From Pseudomonadota bacterium (GTDB lineage: Bacteria; Myxococcota_A; UBA796; UBA9615): DNA of 36,559 nt. The notes below the pieces were generated by a model. It was not told the origin of the DNA. It ran no database searches and was given only the letters and a program-made list of their open reading frames with translations. A program made the translations under genes and the position numbers. Location of the stretch: the NCBI GenBank assembly GCA_024229515.1, contig JAAESI010000300.1, positions 1 through 36,559 on the forward strand. The letters are read 5' to 3'. This document shows, piece by piece, positions 17,031 through 24,337 of this stretch. How positions within the stretch are numbered: position 1 is the first letter of the stretch; every line of letters starts with the position of its first letter.

Positions 17031-18278
17031 ATGCTCGATCGCGCCGCCATGGTCGTGGATGACGACCCCCGTTTCCGCCGAGGACTGGCCAGGCTCCTGG
17101 CGGAGCGCGGCTTCGAGGTGTCCATGGCGGACTCTGCCGCGGCTGCCGTCGAGGCCCTGAAAGGGGGGCTGCCTGCCATCCTCTTCGTAGATCTCGAGAT
17201 GCCGGGCGCACGCGGCGACCGACTGGTGCGGGCGCTTCGCCAGATCCGCAAGGACCTTCCGATCGTCGTCTGCTCCGGCACCGCCGACCGGGACGACCTG
17301 GTGATGCTGCTGCAAGCCGGCATGTCCGACTTCCTGGGGAAGCCCTTCGGGCGAACGGAACTCGACGCGTGCCTCGCCCGGCTCGACAGTCGCTCGGTAG
17401 CGGCCAGCCCCCGCGTTGAACCGGAGGGCGCGACCCCTTCGGGCAGCCTCGACGTCGAGGGGGACCGTGGAGGTACCTCCGTGGACCCCGAGGATCTACT
17501 GAGGCGAGCCGTCGAGAACGAGGAGTCGATTCCGTCGATGTCGCCAGGTCTGGCCGAGGTCCAGGCGCTAATGGCCCAGGCCGACTGCGGCGTCGCCGAG
17601 GTTGCCTCACTGCTGGAGACGGACCTGGGCGTCGCCAGCGCGCTGCTTCGCGTGTCCCGGGCGCCCGCGTTTGGCTCCGCTCGGCCCCCGGGGACCGTCC
17701 GCGAAGCGTGCGTAGTGCTTGGCAATCAAACGGCGCTCTGCATCGCCCACGAATCGTTCGCGCAGTCAATGACCCTCAAGGCTGGCACCTTCGCGGCCCT
17801 CAGCCGTGTCGCTTGGCGCAACGCGACGGTGACGGCCCACGCAGCGCGACTGATGGCTGCCGACAACGACGAACTGGACCCCGAGCAGGCCTTCCTCGCG
17901 GGGCTGTTCCACAACGTCGGCGATGCCGTCCTTCTGCAAGCCGCAGATCGATTGACTCGGCAGGGACACACGATCGAGACCGAGGTGGTCATGGATCTCA
18001 GCACCTCGCTGCACGAGCGTCTGGGAGGCGCGCTTGCGACCGCGTGGGAACTCGGCCAAGCCGTCACGTCGATCGCTTCGGACCACCACGGGGTATCCGC
18101 TCGCCCGCTGGACCGGACCACCAAGGGCTACCTCGATGTCGTGCGGATCGCGCACCACCTCGCCTCGGACTGGATCGGACCCGGCCTGCATCGCCCGGCC
18201 ACGCCACCGAAGACCGTCGAGCAGCTCGACCGGCTCGGCGAACAACTGATGGAGACCGTGCTGTCGCTGGCGTCGTGA
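17031..18278 (+). CDS. Response regulator with HDOD output domain
   Basis: 415 aa. Receiver at about 5-120 with acidic residues VVDDDP and phospho-acceptor Asp54 in LFVDLEMPG, and GKPFG with the conserved Lys. A linker of about 40 residues leads to an HDOD domain (about 160-370; LLETDLGVASALLRVSRAP, the GLFHNVGDAVL motif where HD enzymes have HD). HDOD domains lack the metal-binding pair and act in signalling rather than as nucleases or phosphodiesterases. The ATG at 17031 directly precedes the receiver; a GTG at 16956 is in frame but lies inside the palindrome and would add an uncharacteristic tail. It is the only plus-strand gene of the cluster and is divergent from the kinase operon, so a kinase there may phosphorylate it. 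Confidence 0.85.
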   Translation: MLDRAAMVVDDDPRFRRGLARLLAERGFEVSMADSAAAAVEALKGGLPAILFVDLEMPGARGDRLVRALRQIRKDLPIVVCSGTADRDDLVMLLQAGMSDFLGKPFGRTELDACLARLDSRSVAASPRVEPEGATPSGSLDVEGDRGGTSVDPEDLLRRAVENEESIPSMSPGLAEVQALMAQADCGVAEVASLLETDLGVASALLRVSRAPAFGSARPPGTVREACVVLGNQTALCIAHESFAQSMTLKAGTFAALSRVAWRNATVTAHAARLMAADNDELDPEQAFLAGLFHNVGDAVLLQAADRLTRQGHTIETEVVMDLSTSLHERLGGALATAWELGQAVTSIASDHHGVSARPLDRTTKGYLDVVRIAHHLASDWIGPGLHRPATPPKTVEQLDRLGEQLMETVLSLAS

Positions 18279-18423
18279 GTCCGAAGCGACGGTGGACGCT
18301 CGGTCCCGCTCAGCCAGATCTCCCCGCCTCGACCCGACGGAACCTGTGCTCTGCTGCGCCTCGAGAGCCGGCGCTATCGGACAACTCCGAGCGCCCCCAG
18401 CCGCGCCCACTCCTCGGCCGAGA

Positions 18424-18467
18424 TCGTCGCCAGAAAGTTAGAGTACTGTCTCACTTGCCCCGCCATT
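18424..18467 (+). repeat. Right copy of the 44-bp direct repeat (copy B)
   Basis: Same orientation as copy A at 2235-2278 and identical at 41 of 44 positions. A hairpin begins 8-11 bases later, and the shared GGGGTTT and TTCTGG follow. On the minus strand it encodes the start of a 30-residue frame (MAGQVRQYSNFLATISAEEW) that stops shortly after. It lies 146 bases past the end of the HDOD gene, so copies A and B bracket the signalling cluster. Confidence 0.75.
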
Positions 18468-18474
18468 TGCTACG

Positions 18475-18501
18475 AAGCCCCTCCCGCACCGGGAGGGGTT
18501 T
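18475..18501. terminator. Hairpin behind repeat copy B
   Basis: A perfect 9-bp stem, CCCCTCCCG (18478-18486) with CGGGAGGGG (18490-18498), and a 3-base loop; AAG before and TTT after extend the pairing. It fits a rho-independent terminator for the REC-HDOD transcript. Its position matches the hairpin behind copy A, but the stem bases differ in a compensating way. Confidence 0.65.
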
Positions 18502-18559
18502 CGTCATTCTGGGGCGACCCTACCCCTCGGGGGCGCGGTTGCTCTGCTATGAGGCGCGC

Positions 18560-18757
18560 ATGAAGACGATTCGGAACCTGACGAACAAGCCGATCAAAGT
18601 CCCGCTCCCCGGTGGGAAGGCGCTCCGCCTCGGCCCGAACGCCGACGGCACAGTGCACGACAAGGCCGAGCACCACGGCGCCGTGAAGCGCATGGTCGAA
18701 GCCGGCACGATCTCGGTGCTGGACGGTTCCTCGGCGGGGCACGGTCCCCGCAAGTAG
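18560..18757 (+). CDS. Small conserved-looking hypothetical protein
   Basis: 65 aa from an ATG at 18560 with GAGG 6-9 bases upstream. Reads MKTIRNLTNKPIKVPLPGGK, then RLGPNADGTVHDKAEHHGAV and a Gly/Ser-rich basic end. The pattern of a beta-rich N-terminus (N-K-P-I-K-V-P-L-P-G-G-K) and a helical VKRMVEAGTI segment resembles small proteins often seen near phage-type genes, but no function is known to me. It begins 59 bases past the repeat-B hairpin. Confidence 0.65.
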   Translation: MKTIRNLTNKPIKVPLPGGKALRLGPNADGTVHDKAEHHGAVKRMVEAGTISVLDGSSAGHGPRK

Positions 18758-18776
18758 GACCCGTCCGAGACTGGGC

Positions 18777-19631
18777 TCAGTGCATGGCACCCAGCTCGTA
18801 GTCGTGGGTGGCGTCGGGCGGCGAGAACAGGTGGACGTACAGCAGGTACCAGACCCAGCACTGGGCTCCGAGCGGTAGGTAGCCCAGGAAGCCGGGCAGC
18901 GGCATCTCGAACGGCGGCACCTTGAGCGCCTGGACGTACGGGATGGCGTACTCCCAGTAGTTGGGGTCCGTGTCGGCGAAGAACGCTTGCTCCCCGTAGT
19001 TCCAGAGCTCCCAGAAGATGCCCAGCGCGAACATCGCCACGGCGATCCCCACAAACGGCGTCCAGTCGCCCTTTGCGAGGGGGGGCAACGGCGTCCAGTA
19101 GCCGCAGAGCAGCATCGCCGGCGCCATCACCGCCAAGGAGCCGATCCAAATCATCCAGAACAGGGGCCGGGGGAACAGTCCGGACAGGAACAGCCCCGCC
19201 GCGCCGAGCAGGAAGAGCGCGCGGGTGGACAGTTGCACCGACGGCCCCTTGGACCACCTCGTCACGAACCCGGGCGTCGTCCGCAGCAACGCGTACATCT
19301 CGAACAGCGCGGGCCAGACGCACGTGAAGGTCAGGGTGAACCAGAAGATCTTGGACCCCTGGCTGCCCAGCAGATCCTGCAGCGGGTAGTACCAGAGGTT
19401 GTTGACGAACCAGCTCAGCCACTCGAACGAGTACCAGCCCACCACCGACATCACGACGAGGCCGATCATGCGCTTGGGGCGGTCCGCCAGGATCGAGTGC
19501 CCGCCCGCGCGTGCGTAGGCCAGCCCGTCCAGTGCGACGATGAACCCCCACCACAGCGGCGTGAAGAGATAGATGATCCACGTCAGATCTAGTTCGCCGC
19601 GACCGAACCACATGAACGACCAGGAGAGCAT
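18777..19631 (-). CDS. Polytopic membrane protein of unknown function
   Basis: 284 aa, rich in Trp and Phe, with about seven hydrophobic segments spread along its length. Notable conserved-looking motifs lie at membrane edges: FEWLSWFVNNLWYYP, GIFWELWNYGEQAFF and KVPPFEMPLPGFLGYLPLG. The acidic and aromatic residues next to membrane segments hint at an integral membrane enzyme or carrier, but I cannot name a family. The ATG at 19631 overlaps the start region of the divergent regulator; the ATG at 19613 (MWFGRGELDL) is an alternative. Neither has a clear ribosome binding site. No promoter space is left between the divergent genes, which suggests a deletion at this junction. Confidence 0.75.
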   Translation of the reverse strand: MLSWSFMWFGRGELDLTWIIYLFTPLWWGFIVALDGLAYARAGGHSILADRPKRMIGLVVMSVVGWYSFEWLSWFVNNLWYYPLQDLLGSQGSKIFWFTLTFTCVWPALFEMYALLRTTPGFVTRWSKGPSVQLSTRALFLLGAAGLFLSGLFPRPLFWMIWIGSLAVMAPAMLLCGYWTPLPPLAKGDWTPFVGIAVAMFALGIFWELWNYGEQAFFADTDPNYWEYAIPYVQALKVPPFEMPLPGFLGYLPLGAQCWVWYLLYVHLFSPPDATHDYELGAMH

Positions 19632-19636
19632 GTTGA

Positions 19637-20461
19637 CCGCCGTACCTGGACTTTCGCAAGTACCTGGACGACTGGTTCACGGCCCGGAAGGCGGCGAACC
19701 GGCGGTACAGCCACCGGTTGTTCGCTCGGAAGGCGGGGCACAAGAACCCGTCCCTGCTGCTGCTGGTGGTTCAGGGCAAGCGGAACCTGACGGGGCCGAA
19801 CGTCGTCGGCTTCAGCCGCGCGCTGGGGCTGACCGGAGCGGAGGCGCGGTTCTTCGAGCGGCTGGTGCAACTGGGTCAGGCCAAGACGTCCGAGGAGCAG
19901 AATGCGGCGTGGGCGGAGATCTCGGCGTCGCGCCGCTTCCGGGAGGTGCGGGAGCTGGAGGGGCTGGGGTTCGAGGCGATCTCGCGCTGGTACCACTCGG
20001 CCATCCACGAGCTGGCGCGGCGGGACGACTTCGTCCCAGATCCCGCCTGGATCGCACGAACCTTGCAGCCGAAGGTGACGGTCGCGCAGGCGCGCAAGGC
20101 CCTGGAGCTGTTGATGTCGGTGGGGATGCTGGAAGAGGACGACAACGGACGGCCGCAGCCGCGGGACGTCTCGCTGGTCACGCCTCACGAGGTGGCCGGG
20201 CTGGCCGCCCGCAACTACCACGACGGCATGCTCGATCTGGCCCGCCGCTCCATCGCGGATGTGCCGCGTGAGCAGCGGCACCTGCTCGGAGTCACGGTCT
20301 GCATTCCGGCGTCTCTGATCCCGCGGTTGAAGCGGGAGCTGGACGAGTTCCAGGAGCGTCTTCTGGACCTGTGCGATTCGGCCGAGGACGCCCCGGAGCA
20401 GGTCTACCAGGCGCACCTCGCCTTGTTCCCGCTGTCGTCGGCGACGGAGGGGGCGGCATGA
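19637..20461 (+). CDS. TIGR02147/DUF4423-type regulator, start codon missing
   Basis: The frame is open from 19637, just after a TGA, and reads PPYLDFRKYLDDWFTARKAA, which is the typical beginning of this family, then FARKAGHKNPSLLLLVVQGK, a helix-turn-helix-like segment. The body covers about 270 residues and ends LFPLSSATEGAA. No ATG, GTG or TTG occurs before the TTG at 19718, which would remove the conserved N-terminus. An ATG at 19630 lies in another frame, one shift away. The N-terminus is therefore damaged, miscalled or begins at a non-standard codon such as CTG at 19646. The family is common in Myxococcota and Fibrobacter; the role is thought to be regulatory but is not established. 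The stop overlaps the next start as ATGA, so the lipoprotein is probably its functional partner. Confidence 0.7.
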   Translation, partial: PPYLDFRKYLDDWFTARKAANRRYSHRLFARKAGHKNPSLLLLVVQGKRNLTGPNVVGFSRALGLTGAEARFFERLVQLGQAKTSEEQNAAWAEISASRRFREVRELEGLGFEAISRWYHSAIHELARRDDFVPDPAWIARTLQPKVTVAQARKALELLMSVGMLEEDDNGRPQPRDVSLVTPHEVAGLAARNYHDGMLDLARRSIADVPREQRHLLGVTVCIPASLIPRLKRELDEFQERLLDLCDSAEDAPEQVYQAHLALFPLSSATEGAA

Positions 20462-21255
20462 GGCGGTGGCTTCTGGTGGTGCTGGCGGCAGCGGCCTTCG
20501 CGGGCTGCGATCCGAACGCCGAGGAGGATCCCGATCGCGGCATCGCGGTGGGCAACCCCGGGCTGCTGTCGGTGTCGATGGCGGTGACCGCGGACGTGGA
20601 GGTGACCGCCGCCACGCTGGCCGTCAGCAGCTTCGAGTTCGCGGGGTGCGGAGGCTACGCCTACGCCTCCACCTCCGGCGGCACGGTCGACCTGGCGGCC
20701 GAGCCCGAGGGCTACGACTTCACCGAAGGCTCCTGGTGCGGCGTGCGCATCAACGCCGTCGGCGTGTTCCACGTGGAGGCGACGTCCGGGGCGTCGGCGA
20801 TCTCGCTCGACCTCGAGGTCGATGACATCTCTGTCGGCGCGGACGTCGCCTTCGACGCGGAGGAGTCCTCGGAGTTCGCGTTCGAGCTGGGCACGGTCGA
20901 CTGGTTGGCCCCGGTCGTGGCCGCGCTGGTGGGCGACGAGGATCTGTCGATCGACGTCGAGCATGAGCTGCACGACGAGCTCGTCGCCGCCCTGCAGTTG
21001 GACTCGGCGCTGTTCGACGACCTCGACGGCAGCGGCGTCGTGGAGGATCCGGAGCGCGACGCCGGAGCGCTCGCCACCGGGGAGATCCAGCTCAGCTTCG
21101 ACATCGCCCCCAATGCCGCCGGCTACACGTCGGACTCGGCGACCTCGGGCTGCGGCATGAGCTGCGACAGCGGCGGCGGCGGTGCCCCCGGGGCCGTGGG
21201 CTTCTTGCTGGTGCTCGCGCTGGTCGGCTCACGGAGGCGGTCGCATCGGGGGTAG
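20458..21255 (+). CDS. Lipoprotein with a MYXO-CTERM-like tail
   Basis: 265 aa. Signal peptide with lipobox FAGC (Cys17: MRRWLLVVLAAAAFAGC). The mature part is acidic and beta-rich, without a recognised domain. It ends with SGCGMSCDSGGGGAPGAVGF, a hydrophobic run and SRRRSHRG, the layout of the MYXO-CTERM sorting signal. Having both a lipidated N-terminus and a C-terminal sorting signal is unusual. The start overlaps the stop of the TIGR02147 gene by 4 bases, so the two are translationally coupled. Confidence 0.8.
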   Translation: MRRWLLVVLAAAAFAGCDPNAEEDPDRGIAVGNPGLLSVSMAVTADVEVTAATLAVSSFEFAGCGGYAYASTSGGTVDLAAEPEGYDFTEGSWCGVRINAVGVFHVEATSGASAISLDLEVDDISVGADVAFDAEESSEFAFELGTVDWLAPVVAALVGDEDLSIDVEHELHDELVAALQLDSALFDDLDGSGVVEDPERDAGALATGEIQLSFDIAPNAAGYTSDSATSGCGMSCDSGGGGAPGAVGFLLVLALVGSRRRSHRG

Positions 21256-21265
21256 CCTCCGCGCC

Positions 21266-21718
21266 ATGCACATCTGGATCGATGGAGACGGCTGCCCGGG
21301 TGCGGTCAAGGACATGGTCTTTCGGGCCGCTGAGCGGCTGAAGATCGAGACCACGGTGGTGGCCGATCGCCCGGTCCGCGTGCCCGGCGGGCCGCTGTTC
21401 AAGGCGATCGTGGTGCCCCGCGGCATCGACGCCGCCGACGACCACATCGTGCTGCACGTCGAGGCGGGCGACCTCGTCATCACCCAGGACATCCCCCTGG
21501 CGGGCGAGTGCGTCGAAAAGGGCGCCTCCGCCATCGAGCCGCGCGGTGAGTTGCTGGACAAGAACTCCATCGGGGCCCGGCTCTCGATGCGGAACTTCCG
21601 CGAGGAGCTGCGGACCACGGTGGGCCTGGGAGGTGGTCCCCCGCCGTTCGGGGAGAAGGATCGCCGCCGCTTCGCGGGGTCCCTCGACCGCTTCCTCGCC
21701 AAGAACGCTCGAAAGTAG
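21266..21718 (+). CDS. yaiI: UPF0178 family protein (YaiI/YqxD, DUF188)
   Basis: 150 aa, full length for the family. Begins MHIWIDGDGCPGAVKDMVFR, with the family DGDGCP motif, and carries VITQDIPLAGECVEKGA and LDKNSIGARLSMRN, which match the conserved blocks. The fold is PIN/NYN-like, so a nuclease role has been proposed for the family but not shown. The ATG at 21266 is 10 bases after the lipoprotein stop and precedes the conserved N-terminus exactly. Confidence 0.9.
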   Translation: MHIWIDGDGCPGAVKDMVFRAAERLKIETTVVADRPVRVPGGPLFKAIVVPRGIDAADDHIVLHVEAGDLVITQDIPLAGECVEKGASAIEPRGELLDKNSIGARLSMRNFREELRTTVGLGGGPPPFGEKDRRRFAGSLDRFLAKNARK

Positions 21719-21745
21719 CCTCTCGGCCGACCCAAATTCCGGCCT

Positions 21746-21763
21746 ATAGTGGGTATTAACTAT
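21746..21763. promoter_or_regulatory. AT-rich inverted repeat upstream of the toxin-antitoxin pair
   Basis: ATAGT, eight bases, ACTAT lies 15 bases before the antitoxin ATG in an AT-rich island. The sequence TATAGT could serve as a -10 element. Phd/YefM-type antitoxins commonly bind such palindromes to repress their own operon. Confidence 0.45.
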
Positions 21764-21778
21764 TGCACTGGAGTTTCG

Positions 21779-22078
21779 ATGACGATCACCGCGCTCAAGA
21801 TCAGCGAGGACCTCATCCCCCTGTCGGAGCTGAAGGCTCAGGCGGGCGAGATCGTGCGGCGGATCAACGACAACCAGCGGCCCGCGGTGGTCACCCGGCA
21901 CGGCCGGGGCGTCGCGGTCCTGGTCCCGGTCGAGTTGTACGAGCGCTACCAGGCTGCTCTGGAGACGGCGGAGCTGCAGCTCGCCGTGGCCGAGGCGGAG
22001 GCCGACTTCGCCGCCGGACGGGTGGTCCCCGTCGACGAGGTCCGGGCTCGCCTGGCGGCTCGATTCGCCGATGACTGA
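21779..22078 (+). CDS. Phd/YefM-type antitoxin
   Basis: 99 aa. The N-terminal half (EDLIPLSELKAQAGEIVRRI, then RPAVVTRHGRGVAVLVPVEL) is the Phd/YefM DNA-binding domain; the C-terminal half is a charged helix that should bind the toxin. The ATG at 21779 has TGGAG 6-10 bases upstream; a GTG at 21749 lies inside the probable operator and is not preferred. It overlaps the toxin gene by 8 bases, the usual arrangement of a toxin-antitoxin operon. Confidence 0.88.
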   Translation: MTITALKISEDLIPLSELKAQAGEIVRRINDNQRPAVVTRHGRGVAVLVPVELYERYQAALETAELQLAVAEAEADFAAGRVVPVDEVRARLAARFADD

Positions 22079-22376
22079 GCCCAAGACAGTCGTCTTCGCC
22101 GCCGCGGCGATGGACGACCTGCTCGGCATCGCGGATCACGTCGAGGCCGCCACGAGCCGGCGTGCGGCGCGGAGGCTTTTGGATCAACTGGCGGCTACCG
22201 CGGAGTCTCTCGCCGACCATCCCGAGCGAGCTCCGTCCGTCACCGGTCTGGTCGGAGTCCGGGGCCTCCAGATCAGCCGGTGGACGATCTTGTACTCGGT
22301 AGGTGAGGCTGAGGTCCGAGTGCTCCGCTTCTGGCACGAGCGCCGCGATCCAAGCTCGGTCGAACTCGACCCCTAA
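22071..22376 (+). CDS. RelE/ParE-type toxin
   Basis: 101 aa. Reads FAAAAMDDLLGIADHVEAAT at the start and ends with ISRWTILYSVGEAEVRVLRFWHERRDP, the beta-strand and C-terminal WHxRRD pattern of the ParE/RelE fold. ParE members act on gyrase, RelE members cut mRNA in the ribosome; the sequence alone does not decide. Its stop overlaps the stop of the convergent YgiQ gene by 4 bases. Confidence 0.85.
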   Translation: MTEPKTVVFAAAAMDDLLGIADHVEAATSRRAARRLLDQLAATAESLADHPERAPSVTGLVGVRGLQISRWTILYSVGEAEVRVLRFWHERRDPSSVELDP

Positions 22377-24337
22377 CGCCGCCGTCGGCCTCCACCGCCC
22401 CGGCTCGGTCGCTTCGCCGACGCGGGCGGGCGCCACGGGATGAGGCACTCGGGTCCGTTACCGATGAGGTCTTCCCGGCCCGCCTGGGTCAGCGCGGCCT
22501 TCACCTCGTGCCAGTTCTCCGGCTTGAAGAACTGCAGCAGCGCGCGCTGCATCTGCCGGTCCTTGAGGCGTCGGGTGGTGGGCACGGGCTTGAGCGTCCG
22601 GGGATCCAGACCCGTGTAGTACATCGCCGTCGCCACATCCATGGGGGCGGGGATGAAGTCCTGCACCTGGCGCGGCTTGTAGCCGTTGGCTTTCAGGAAC
22701 GACGCCAGTTCGATGGCCGCGTTCAGGTCCGCGCCGGGGTGGCCGGAGATGAAGTACGGGACGAGGTACTGCTCCTTGCCCGCGCGTTTGCTCGCCGCCT
22801 TGAAGGCCTTGCCGAAGCGGTCGAAGTCGTCGATCGACGGCTTGCGCATGGTGTTGAGCACGGTGTCGGAGGCGTGTTCGGGGGCGACCTTGAGGTGCCC
22901 GCCCACGTGGTGGGTGACGAGCTCGTCCAGGTACTCCTGGCTGTGCTTGGCGAGGTCCATGCGGATGCCCGAGGCGACGTGCACCTTCTTGATGCCTTTG
23001 ACCGCCCGGGCCTTCTTCATCAGGTCGATGATCGGGGCGTGGTCGGTGTTGAGCAGCTTGCAGACGGACGGGTGCACGCACGAGGGCCGGCGGCAGAGCG
23101 CCTCCACCTTCGGCTTGCTGCACCGCATCTTGTACATGTTGGCGGTGGGTCCCCCGATGTCGCTGACGACGCCGTTGAAGCCGGGGGTGTGGCGTAGGGC
23201 GCGAACCTCCCGGAGCACGGAGTCCTGGCTGCGCGACTGGATGGGTCGCCCCTGGTGCATCGTGATCGAGCAGAAGGTGCAGCCGCCGAAGCAGCCGCGC
23301 ATCACGGTCACGCTCGTCTTGATCATCTCGAAGGCGGGGATCTTGGCGTCGTACGCGGGGTGCGGCCGGCGGGCGAACGGCAGGTCGTAGATGGCGTCCA
23401 TCTCGACCTCGCTCAGGGGCGTGATCACGGGGTTGATGACGACGGTCCGGTCGCCGTGCTTCTGGGTGACGACGCGGCCGTTGAAGGCGTTCATCTCCTC
23501 GTGCAGGAGGAAGGTCGCGCGGGCGAAGTCGCGGACGCTGTCGCGGGTCTGCTCGAAGGACGGCAGCTCGAGCACGCCGTCGCCGGAGGGGACCTCGTCC
23601 TTCTTGCCGTACATCGACGCGGTCGAGCGCATGTCGCGGAGGTCGCGGACGGTCTCGCCGGCCTTGAGGCGGCGGGCGATCTCGAGGATCGGGGCCTCGC
23701 CCATGCCGTGCACGACGAAGTCGGCCTTCGACGTCAGGAGGATCGACGGATTGACCTTGTCGGACCAGTAGTCGTAGTGGGCGACGCGGCGGAGTGACGC
23801 TTCGACCCCGCCGGCGACGACGGGCGCCTTCACCCCGAGCTTCTTGTTGGCCTCGCGGCAGCGCTGCACGTAGGCGTTGGTGGCGCGATCGGGGCGCTGA
23901 CCGGACTTGCCGCCGGGGGAGTACGCGTCGTCGTTTCGGACCTTCTTGTTCGCCGTGTAGGCGTTGATCATCGAGTCCATGTTCCCGGCGGAGACCGCCC
24001 AGAACAGGCGCGGGGCCCCGAACTGCAGGAAGTCGTCGACCTGCTTCCAGCGGGGCTGGCTGAGGATCGCGACCTTGTGTCCGGCGGCCTCCAGCACGCG
24101 GCCCAGCAGCGCCATGGCGAAGGACGGGTGGTCCACGTAGGCGTCGCCGGTGACGAAGATGACGTCGGGGCGGTCCCAGCCCAGGGACTTCATCTCGTCG
24201 CCGGACAGGGGGAGGAAGCGTCGGTTGATCGTCGCCTCGGGGCCGCGCTTGCGCTTGCCGAGGGCGAGCAGATCGCGCGAGACCGCCTGACGCGGCGGCT
24301 CCGCCGGAGCTTGAATCACTGGGAGCCGTGTGCTCAT
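22373..24337 (-). CDS. ygiQ: YgiQ family radical SAM protein
   Basis: 654 aa. Has the N-terminal block with FVTGDAYVDHPSFA, then the radical SAM cluster motif RGCFGGCTFC (Cys349, Cys353, Cys356) with CSITMHQGR, and later HVASGIRMDLAKHSQEYL and KVAPEHASD, all characteristic of YgiQ (UPF0313). Full length. The C-terminus is basic (RRRR). The reaction is not known for this family. The start ATG at 24337 overlaps the RluE stop (ATGA), so it is translated from the same minus-strand operon. Confidence 0.93.
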   Translation of the reverse strand: MSTRLPVIQAPAEPPRQAVSRDLLALGKRKRGPEATINRRFLPLSGDEMKSLGWDRPDVIFVTGDAYVDHPSFAMALLGRVLEAAGHKVAILSQPRWKQVDDFLQFGAPRLFWAVSAGNMDSMINAYTANKKVRNDDAYSPGGKSGQRPDRATNAYVQRCREANKKLGVKAPVVAGGVEASLRRVAHYDYWSDKVNPSILLTSKADFVVHGMGEAPILEIARRLKAGETVRDLRDMRSTASMYGKKDEVPSGDGVLELPSFEQTRDSVRDFARATFLLHEEMNAFNGRVVTQKHGDRTVVINPVITPLSEVEMDAIYDLPFARRPHPAYDAKIPAFEMIKTSVTVMRGCFGGCTFCSITMHQGRPIQSRSQDSVLREVRALRHTPGFNGVVSDIGGPTANMYKMRCSKPKVEALCRRPSCVHPSVCKLLNTDHAPIIDLMKKARAVKGIKKVHVASGIRMDLAKHSQEYLDELVTHHVGGHLKVAPEHASDTVLNTMRKPSIDDFDRFGKAFKAASKRAGKEQYLVPYFISGHPGADLNAAIELASFLKANGYKPRQVQDFIPAPMDVATAMYYTGLDPRTLKPVPTTRRLKDRQMQRALLQFFKPENWHEVKAALTQAGREDLIGNGPECLIPWRPPASAKRPSRGGGGRRRR

